This document shows positions 1 through 4,388 of a stretch of DNA of 5,481 bases, one piece after another; within the stretch, counting starts at the first letter, position 1; every line of letters starts with the position of its first letter. Origin of the DNA: Paracoccaceae bacterium (GTDB taxonomy: Bacteria; Pseudomonadota; Alphaproteobacteria; Rhodobacterales; Rhodobacteraceae); contig JALQYS010000183.1 of assembly GCA_023254015.1 (NCBI GenBank), positions 1 through 5,481 on the forward strand. Reading direction: 5' to 3'. A program made the translations under genes and the position numbers. Below the pieces are notes generated by a model. That model ran no database searches. It saw only the letters and a list, made by a program, of their open reading frames with translations, and was not told where the DNA came from.

Positions 1-190
1 CGCGCCCCGGATCCAGCACCGGGGCTGTCGTCTCATCCATGAATAGCTTGGATGACCGCTTCAGATGTTCGGCCAGCCGGTCGACGATGGGTTTCAGGTG
101 GAACGCAGCCTTGCCGACCCAGTCGGCCAAGACTGCGCGGTGCAGATCAAGGCCCGCACGGGCGAGGATCTGGCTCTGGCGAAACAGATG
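1..190 (-). pseudogene. tnpC: IS66 transposase TnpC, downstream fragment (runs off left edge)
   Basis: Read on the minus strand from about 187, the sequence gives LFRQSQILARAGLDLHR, then LADWVGKAAFHLKP, then KLFMDETTAPVLDPGR. These are characteristic of the central part of IS66 TnpC. The Asp in FMDET is normally the first acidic residue of the DDE catalytic triad. The frame is open to the window edge. It is separated from the TnpC N-terminus (1584-1901) by the IS110-type element, and it resumes about 85-95 residues later in the protein than the N-terminal piece ends. It has no start codon of its own in the right place, so it is a gene remnant. The exact junction with the inner element lies between about 185 and 194. 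Confidence 0.85.
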
Positions 191-193
191 CGC

Positions 194-202
194 TGATCGG
201 GC
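194..202 (+). repeat. Subterminal inverted repeat, left end of the IS1111-type element
   Basis: TGATCGGGC here is the exact reverse complement of 1572-1580. Matching stops on both sides of the nine bases, which fits the short subterminal repeats of IS1111-group elements better than true terminal repeats. A few bases outside it (about 190-193) probably still belong to the element or to the recombination core. Confidence 0.7.
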
Positions 203-251
203 TATGCGCCAGGACCTGCCGTTGGGACAATGTCTCCCACCGGAACCAATC

Positions 252-257
252 AGGGAG
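252..257 (+). promoter_or_regulatory. Ribosome binding site that fixes the IS110-type transposase start
   Basis: AGGGAG lies 8 bases before the ATG at 266. An in-frame ATG at 230 has no comparable site and would add 12 residues before the conserved MEFFVGLD start, so 266 is preferred. Confidence 0.7.
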
Positions 258-265
258 ATCATGCG

Positions 266-1318
266 ATGGAATTCTTCGTTGGCCTCGACGTGTCGTTGGA
301 TGAGACGCATTTCTGCGTCGTTGATGAAGGCGGACGGATCGTGAAGGAAGGACGGTGCACCAGTGACCCGCAGGCGCTGGCAAGATCCATTCGCCACAAG
401 GGTCGAAAGATCGAACATGTCGGCCTCGAGACCGGCGGACTGTCGCAGTGGCTCTACGATGGGCTGACAAAAGAAGGGTTCTCGGTGTCGGTGATGGAAG
501 CGCGGCATGTTCGTGCGGCCTTCGCGGCCATGCGGGTGAAGACGGATCGCAATGACGCGCGTGGAATTGCTCAACTCGTCCGCCTCGGCTGGTTCAAGCG
601 TGTGCATGTCAAATCCCTGGATGCCCAGGAAACGCGGGCGCTGCTGACGATGCGCGCGTTCCTCGTGGAGAAGGTCACCGCGACCGAGAACTCGCTGCGA
701 GCCGCCTTGCGCAATTTCGGCTTGAAGATGGGTGCGGTCACGCGACCGAACTGGGATGCCCGGGCCCGGGAACTGGCGGCAGGTCAGGACGTGCTTGAAC
801 AGATTGTCGAGGCGATGTTGCGCGTCCGCGGCCTGCTGCTTGCGGAACTTGCGACGGTCGAAGGGCGCCTTGTCGCGCTGGCCAAGGCGGATCCGGTCAC
901 GAGACTGCTGATGACAGTCCCCGGTGTGGGCGTGGTGGTAGCCCTGAGTTTCCGCAGCGCAGTCGACGATCCTGTCCGGTTCCGGAGGACACGTGACGTC
1001 GGATCATGGCTGGGACTTACACCGCGCCGATGGCAGTCGGGCAAGACCGATATCGTTGGCCGCATTACGAAGGGCGGCGATGCGCGTGTGCGAACCATGC
1101 TCTTCGAGGCGGCGGCAGCCATTTTGGGACGCGTGCGTCTCATGTCACCCTTGAAGGCCTGGGGTCTGCGCGTCGCCAAGAGAACCTGCATGAAGAAGGC
1201 GATCGTGGCCGTGGCGCGGAAACTGGCCACAATGCTGCTGGCGATGTGGAAATCCGGGACGGCGTTCTGGGCGACAACAAAGGAACCGGCCTCGGCGCAG
1301 GACTTCGCCGAGGCATGA
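266..1318 (+). CDS. IS110-family (IS1111-type) DEDD transposase
   Basis: This encodes a 350-residue recombinase that moves the element using a RuvC-like DEDD domain and, in the family, a structured RNA guide. The N-terminal domain shows all four acidic residues at family spacing: D8 in VGLDVS, E55 in VGLETGG, and D94 and D97 in KTDRNDARG. The C-terminal transposase_20 region begins near TVPGVGVVVAL (217-227). It continues with WLGLTPRRWQSGKTDIVGRITKGG, where Ser258 of QSGK is the likely serine nucleophile by family comparison. KRTCMKKAIVAVARKLA (305-321) is the usual basic tail. Length is normal and no frameshift is visible, so the gene looks intact and potentially active. The start at 266 is chosen for its AGGGAG site and the family N-terminus. 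The 250 bases downstream are the probable guide-RNA region. Confidence 0.95.
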   Translation: MEFFVGLDVSLDETHFCVVDEGGRIVKEGRCTSDPQALARSIRHKGRKIEHVGLETGGLSQWLYDGLTKEGFSVSVMEARHVRAAFAAMRVKTDRNDARGIAQLVRLGWFKRVHVKSLDAQETRALLTMRAFLVEKVTATENSLRAALRNFGLKMGAVTRPNWDARARELAAGQDVLEQIVEAMLRVRGLLLAELATVEGRLVALAKADPVTRLLMTVPGVGVVVALSFRSAVDDPVRFRRTRDVGSWLGLTPRRWQSGKTDIVGRITKGGDARVRTMLFEAAAAILGRVRLMSPLKAWGLRVAKRTCMKKAIVAVARKLATMLLAMWKSGTAFWATTKEPASAQDFAEA

Positions 1319-1339
1319 CGAAACGATGCATCAAGACCT

Positions 1340-1535
1340 CAACACGCGCACCTCCTTGCTAGGACAAAACTGCGCGTAATCGATCCGCCCTCTGTGGGTG
1401 GGTGGTGTCCCGAGCAGGGACGGAGGACGGGATGAGCTCGTATCTGCCCATGTCGCAGAAAGCACGAGATACAGATTGGAGCCGCCCGCCTCACCATAGT
1501 CCGCATCTTGTGGCGGCATGCCGACCACGGACAGA
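1340..1535 (+). ncRNA. Candidate bridge (seeker) RNA of the IS1111-type element
   Basis: This is the non-coding stretch after the transposase, where IS1111-group elements encode their guide RNA. Seen directly: a perfect 7-bp stem ACGCGCA 1344-1350 with TGCGCGT 1371-1377, around a 20-base loop. There is also a 5-bp stem GTCCC 1407-1411 with GGGAC 1417-1421. A larger hairpin pairs CTCGT 1437-1441 with ACGAG 1464-1468, with an inner CTG/CAG pair. Another runs 1510-1528 and contains the palindrome CGGCATGCCG, closed by GTGG/CCAC. No reading frame here has recognisable protein character. The role is inferred from position and foldability; the ends of the RNA and its guide loops are not established. 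Confidence 0.45.
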
Positions 1536-1571
1536 AGCAAGGACCTGCTCGCTGGATACTTGACCAAACCC

Positions 1572-1580
1572 GCCCGATCA
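1572..1580 (-). repeat. Subterminal inverted repeat, right end of the IS1111-type element
   Basis: GCCCGATCA is the reverse complement of 194-202. TnpC coding sequence resumes within about 1-7 bases outside it (NLPAAL ends at 1584), so it lies right at the end of the element. Confidence 0.7.
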
Positions 1581-1583
1581 CAG

Positions 1584-1901
1584 GAGCGCGGCCGGCAGAT
1601 TGCCAATGGTGCGCTTCGGCGCGGGTTTGGCCGCGCCATCGCCCGCCTTGGCGGCACGGATTTCCTTCTCCGCCTCGACCTCGGCCAGAGCGATGGACAG
1701 ATCCTCAAACGCCAGCTGCCGTTCATCTTCAGACAGCTTTTCCGAGCGTTTGCCATGCAGCGCATGGTTCAGCTCGGCGATGAGATGCTCTTGCCGCCGG
1801 GTGATTTCCGTCAGCGCCGCCACCGTTTCCATCAACGCCAGAACAGCCGCACGTTGCGCGGCAGGGATGGTGGAAAGGTCGATGGCGGGTGCGGTTTGCA
1901 T
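1584..1901 (-). pseudogene. tnpC: IS66 transposase TnpC, N-terminal fragment
   Basis: The ATG at 1899-1901 begins 106 residues of normal IS66 TnpC N-terminus. After a short lead there is a heptad-rich helical segment (ALMETVAALTEITRRQEHLI, then LNHALHGKRSEKL). An acidic helix rich in Ala and Glu follows (FEDLSIALAEVEAEKEI). The piece ends with the conserved PKRTIGNLPAAL. Two codons later the inner element supplies a TGA at 1578-1580. The next expected family segment, which starts PR(I/V)E and carries the CPCGC-type zinc finger, is absent here and also absent at the other side of the insertion. The gene starts 54 bases after the tnpB stop, consistent with one IS66 transcript. As it stands it gives only a truncated, catalytically empty peptide. 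Confidence 0.88.
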
Positions 1902-1955
1902 GGGCTGGAGCTACCATAAAACCCCCGCAAAAACACGCAAAACCAAGCGGTTGAT

Positions 1956-2309
1956 TCACTCTGCCGCAGCTGGCGGGCGCGCCTCCAACGCCTTTACCTT
2001 GCGCCAGTCGAGCCCCGCAAACAGCGCCTCGAACTGGGCATGGTTCAGTGCCATCACCCCGTCCTTGATCGCGGGCCAGGTGAAGCTCGCCTCCTCCAGC
2101 CGCTTGTAGGCCATCACCAAGCCAGTGCCGTCCCAGAAGAGCAGCTTCAGTCTGTCTGCCTTACGCGAGCGGAACACAAATACCGTGCCGGTAAACGGAT
2201 CCTTGCGCAGTTGGGATGACACCAGCGCCGCCAACCCGTCATGACCTTTGCGGAAGTCGATGGGCCTGGTCGCGACCATGATCCGCACCCGGCTGGACGG
2301 GAACATCAT
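1956..2309 (-). CDS. tnpB: IS66 accessory protein TnpB (IS66 Orf2)
   Basis: This is a 117-residue protein of the IS66 Orf2 family (PF05717), one of the two accessory proteins needed with TnpC for IS66 transposition. Its biochemical role is not settled. It shows the family signature near the N-terminus (RVRIMVATRPIDFRKGHDGL), then GTVFVFRSRKADRLKLLFWD and the GLVMAYKRLEEASFTWP segment. The length is normal and there is no interruption. The ATG overlaps the tnpA stop by 4 bases (2306-2309, ATGA on the minus strand), so translation is probably coupled. A second Met follows immediately, so the start could be one codon later. It is an element gene, unrelated to the TnpB of IS605-type elements. Confidence 0.95.
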   Translation of the reverse strand: MMFPSSRVRIMVATRPIDFRKGHDGLAALVSSQLRKDPFTGTVFVFRSRKADRLKLLFWDGTGLVMAYKRLEEASFTWPAIKDGVMALNHAQFEALFAGLDWRKVKALEARPPAAAE

Positions 2310-2695
2310 GGGCTGGCAGCCAGGGCACGCACGACCGAGGCAATCCGGTCAGGGGTAGCGCCCGCTTCCAGACGGATCACCACCGCGCCCGCGACAATCT
2401 CGGGCCGGTCCGCCGTGGACGCGTCTCCACCCGCGGCTTCACCAACCGGGCCGACCATCAGCGCCGCGAATTCCACCGGATCCTCCGGCGCCGGCAGCAC
2501 CAGCCGCCCTTTGCGCGCCAGTGTCCGCCACGAGGACACATGGTTCGCCGGCACACCGTGCCGCAGCGCAACGGTGTTCACGGTCACCCCCGGCAACAGT
2601 GTCTCCGCCACGATCCGCGCCTTCAAATCATCCGGCCACTTCCGGTTCCGGCGACCCCGACCGCCGACCGGGAGAACCTCCAATGTAGCCTCCAT
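2306..2695 (-). CDS. tnpA: IS66 TnpA (IS66 Orf1), helix-turn-helix protein
   Basis: This is a 129-residue first gene of the IS66 element. Residues about 19-58 (KWPDDLKARIVAETLLPG, then VNTVALRHGVPANHVSSWR) form the helix-turn-helix typical of IS66 Orf1 and IS3-type OrfA proteins, presumed to bind the element ends. The C-terminal part is Ala/Pro rich and poorly conserved in the family, ending VVIRLEAGATPDRIASVVRAL, a common closing segment. The start at 2695 is supported by GGAG at 2703-2706, seven bases upstream. The gene lies about 60 bases inside the element end and overlaps tnpB by 4 bases. It appears intact. Confidence 0.93.
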   Translation of the reverse strand: MEATLEVLPVGGRGRRNRKWPDDLKARIVAETLLPGVTVNTVALRHGVPANHVSSWRTLARKGRLVLPAPEDPVEFAALMVGPVGEAAGGDASTADRPEIVAGAVVIRLEAGATPDRIASVVRALAASP

Positions 2696-2702
2696 GGAGA
2701 AA

Positions 2703-2706
2703 CTCC
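2703..2706 (-). promoter_or_regulatory. Ribosome binding site of IS66 tnpA
   Basis: GGAG on the minus strand sits seven bases before the ATG at 2695 and supports that start. Confidence 0.55.
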
Positions 2707-2754
2707 GTCCTGATCATCACAACGTTCCAATGAGCCGATCAGACAAAGCTCGGA

Positions 2755-2778
2755 AGGTGGGGTTCAGGCTACGCTTAC
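2755..2778 (-). repeat. IS66 terminal inverted repeat (tnpA-proximal end)
   Basis: Read inward from 2778 on the minus strand, the end begins GTAAGCGTAGCCTGAACCCC; GTAAGCG is the usual outermost sequence of IS66 elements. The kinase reading frame loses its family sequence exactly at 2778/2779, which fixes the end to the base. The inner limit of the repeat is approximate because the partner end lies outside the window. Confidence 0.85.
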
Positions 2779-3474
2779 CGAAATCACCCCTGCGCCGACG
2801 GATCGGATGTCTTGACGCACGGCGTGCGCCTGGGCGCGGGTTGCCTGATGGCTGGTGCCAAGGACAAATAGCCCGACCGGCGGGCGTGGAAGCGTTGTGA
2901 TGCCCGGCGCCAGCGCTTCGGCCAAACCGCGGCTGCCGGCCCACAGCGTTCCGGGCAGATGGCGAAAGGGCAGGGTTGCCGCGCGCAGATCCTGCTGGCT
3001 GGCCGCATCCACCACGTGGATTTCCAATCCGGGCGCCAGGTGTTGAAACGCGGCACGCAGATCGCCCTGCGTCGTTTCCTGCCAGCCACCGTCCGGGGCG
3101 CGAACGAACTGGCGCCCGCCCCTGGTCACGCGTCCCAATTCGGGAAAGGCCGGGGCAAATACACAGCGCTGAAATCCGCCTTCGCGCAGCATGGCCAGAG
3201 TTTCCGCTAGGGGATGGCCACGCAGGACACTATCGACCTTCTTGAACCAGAGCACGTCCGCGCCGTCATTCGATGCCACCCGCTGCATGGCCTGCCTGAT
3301 GCGCGCGACGGCCTCCGGCTCTGACAGGTCCCGGGATTCGGTGCTCAGTGTCAGCGCCTCGTGTGTCACCGGGCAATCGCGCAACAGCAGATGGACGGGC
3401 GCGTCCAGGCTGGCGAAGGGCGCGGCCGCATCTAGCGCCCCGGTCAGATCATCTGCAATCAACCGCAGCCTCAT
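2779..3474 (-). pseudogene. Four-carbon acid sugar kinase (DUF1537/DtnK-OtnK family), truncated by IS66
   Basis: The family phosphorylates 4-carbon sugar acids such as D-threonate or D-erythronate at O4, feeding PdxA2-type dehydrogenases. The remaining 232 codons hold the whole N-terminal substrate-binding domain (PF07005). Visible motifs are ADDLTGALD (8-16), FKKVDSVLRG (77-86), APAFPELGRVTRGG (107-120), AGSRGLAEAL (179-188) and VLGTSHQATRAQ (204-215). Family members are usually about 400-430 residues. The C-terminal nucleotide-binding domain (PF17042) is missing, so no kinase activity is expected. The IS66 end then encodes four more codons (VSVA) and a TGA at 2764-2766. The remaining half should lie beyond the left edge. 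The ATG at 3474 overlaps the upstream regulator stop by 4 bases, so the two genes form one operon with likely coupled translation. The specific sugar acid cannot be read from sequence. Confidence 0.9.
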
Positions 3475-4250
3475 GCGGACACCGGCGCCAGATCGACCCG
3501 GGCAACGCAGTGCCTGAGAGCGACAAGCCGATCCGGGTCAATCCGGTCGTCCGTTACCAGCCGATCGATCAGACGAAGCCCGCCAAAGCTGCAGAAGGCC
3601 CGGGAGAACACCTTGGAACTGTCCACGACCAGCACCGTGACGTCCGCCGCCGACAGGATCACCTTCTTGACCGCCGCAAGTTCGGGCGATGTGTCGGACA
3701 TCTCGGTGCTGCTGATGGCGTGCGCGCCGATAAAGGCCAGGTCGGCCCTTAGCCGCTGCAAGTATTGCAACGCATCGGCCCCCAGAAGAGTGGACGTGCC
3801 AGGGCGGATCTCGCCGCCAGTGACAAGCAGGCGGATCGACGGGCTGGCCGACAGCAGGGTTGCGATCGCCAGATCGTTGGTAATGGCGGTGAACGGCGTG
3901 CCAGCGTCACGTGCCGCGCGCGCGATGGCTGCGGTCGTGCTGCCGCTATCAAGGATCACGGTCTGGCCGGGGCGGATCAGGCCAGCCGCCCGGCGCCCGA
4001 TCGCGGCCTTCGCTGGACCTTCCACCCCTGAGGCGATGTCGTGGTGCAGTTCGGGCCCGGCGCGCAGGCTGGTGGGATTGATCGCTCCGCCATGCGTGCG
4101 CTCCAGATGGCCCCGCTCACACAATGCATCCACGTCGCGCCTGAGCGTCGAGATGGAAACACCCAGCGCGTCAGACATCTGCCTCAGGCTCAGCGCCTGG
4201 TCACGGCGCAACAGTTCGATGATCCGCGCGTGACGCAGGGCGGGCAGCAT
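3471..4250 (-). CDS. DeoR-family transcriptional regulator
   Basis: This is a 259-residue, full-length DeoR/GlpR-type repressor. An N-terminal winged helix-turn-helix spans about residues 5-57: RHARIIELLRR, then LSLRQMSDALGVSISTLRRD, closed by HLERTHGGA. The C-terminal sugar-phosphate-sensing (DeoRC, ISOCOT fold) domain shows LDSGSTT (100-106), TAITNDL (121-127), LLVTGGE (141-147), FIGAHAIS (173-180) and KKVILSAADVTVLVVDSSK (195-213). The start at 4250 matches the family N-terminus, though no strong ribosome site precedes it. It is first in a two-gene operon with the kinase (4-bp ATGA overlap) and divergent from pdxA. It most likely represses both units and responds to a phosphorylated sugar acid made by the kinase. 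The effector is inferred from the family and context. No damage is visible. Confidence 0.93.
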   Translation of the reverse strand: MLPALRHARIIELLRRDQALSLRQMSDALGVSISTLRRDVDALCERGHLERTHGGAINPTSLRAGPELHHDIASGVEGPAKAAIGRRAAGLIRPGQTVILDSGSTTAAIARAARDAGTPFTAITNDLAIATLLSASPSIRLLVTGGEIRPGTSTLLGADALQYLQRLRADLAFIGAHAISSTEMSDTSPELAAVKKVILSAADVTVLVVDSSKVFSRAFCSFGGLRLIDRLVTDDRIDPDRLVALRHCVARVDLAPVSA

Positions 4251-4269
4251 GGGGGTGGCTCGCTTCAGG

Positions 4270-4302
4270 TGTTGCAGGTCTAATGTTCCAGATTGTTGCA
4301 GG
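4270..4302. repeat. 9-bp direct repeat upstream of the regulator gene
   Basis: TGTTGCAGG occurs at 4270-4278 and again at 4294-4302, start to start 24 bases. A GTTGC core recurs at 4334-4338 inside the palindrome. Repeats between divergent genes are often regulator sites; no function is shown. Confidence 0.5.
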
Positions 4303-4328
4303 AAATTCCTTGAAACGCCAAGCCGCGC

Positions 4329-4346
4329 TTTCGGTTGCGACCAAAA
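4329..4346. promoter_or_regulatory. Candidate operator: 18-bp imperfect palindrome
   Basis: TTTCGGTTGCGACCAAAA is an inverted repeat with seven of nine positions paired (TTT-GGT-G against C-ACC-AAA), centred between 4337 and 4338. It lies 43 bases before the pdxA ATG and 79 bases before the regulator ATG. A dyad here fits binding by the adjacent DeoR-family protein, several of which recognise sites containing TTTCG. A second CCAAAA follows at 4351-4356 and an AATGCATT palindrome at 4355-4362. Assignment to this regulator is inference. Confidence 0.45.
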
Positions 4347-4388
4347 GATGCCAAAATGCATTAAACACACTGGAGCTGTCGAGGTCTC

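Larger units (their letters stand above)
190..1585 (+). mobile_element. IS110-family (IS1111-type) insertion sequence inside IS66 tnpC
   Basis: The element holds a single DEDD transposase gene. It has about 70 non-coding bases before the gene and about 260 after it. A long downstream non-coding end and short subterminal inverted repeats are features of the IS1111 group, whereas the IS110 group proper carries the long non-coding stretch upstream. A perfect 9-bp inverted repeat is visible: TGATCGGGC at 194-202 and GCCCGATCA at 1572-1580. No target duplication is seen, as expected for this family. Ends are set by where TnpC homology stops on each side (about 185-194 and 1581-1587), so each limit is uncertain by a few bases. 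Confidence 0.82.
1..2778 (-). mobile_element. IS66-family insertion sequence, incomplete at left edge and interrupted by an IS110-type element
   Basis: The order tnpA, tnpB, tnpC on the minus strand is the standard three-gene IS66 layout. A terminal end reading GTAAGCG inward from 2778 is typical of IS66 ends. The element disrupts a sugar-acid kinase gene whose reading frame stops making sense exactly at 2778/2779. IS66 elements usually make an 8-bp target duplication; the host bases next to the end are 2779-2786 (CGAAATCA), and the same eight should lie beyond the other end, left of this window. tnpC is broken by a second element, so this copy cannot supply all of its own transposition proteins. 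It could still move if another IS66 copy supplied TnpC. Confidence 0.88.
4251..4388. promoter_or_regulatory. Divergent promoter region between the deoR-type gene and pdxA
   Basis: These 138 bases separate two divergent genes and are clearly richer in A+T than the surroundings. A possible minus-strand promoter is TTGGCG (4316-4321) with AACAAT (4292-4297), spaced 18, ahead of the regulator; both boxes are poor matches. No convincing sigma-70 pair was found for pdxA; TTGCGA at 4336-4341 with CATTAA 17 bases later is weak. The region also holds the palindrome and direct repeats listed separately. Being the only shared control region, it is the likely site of autoregulation. Confidence 0.5.

Noticed and set aside
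230..265. Upstream ATG at 230 as transposase start
   Set aside because: It lacks a good ribosome site and adds 12 residues before the conserved N-terminus. The ATG at 266 with AGGGAG eight bases before it is better.
39..470. Short open frames on both strands around the left junction of the inner element
   Set aside because: They cross the tnpC/IS1111 junction or lie in wrong frames of tnpC and the transposase. No family sequence is seen.
784..1230. 148-residue minus-strand open frame inside the IS110-type transposase gene
   Set aside because: It is antisense to a well-supported transposase and has no family motifs.
1331..1765. 144-residue minus-strand open frame across the right end of the inner element
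   Set aside because: It crosses from tnpC in the wrong frame into the non-coding end of the IS1111-type element and resembles no protein.
1518..2109. Plus-strand open frames of 133 and 169 residues opposite tnpC and tnpB
   Set aside because: They are shadows of the IS66 genes on the other strand, whose products are clearly recognised.
2241..2900. 219-residue plus-strand open frame over tnpA and the IS66 end
   Set aside because: It runs antisense to tnpA and crosses the IS66/kinase boundary, with low-complexity Ser/Arg/Pro content, so it cannot be one ancestral gene.
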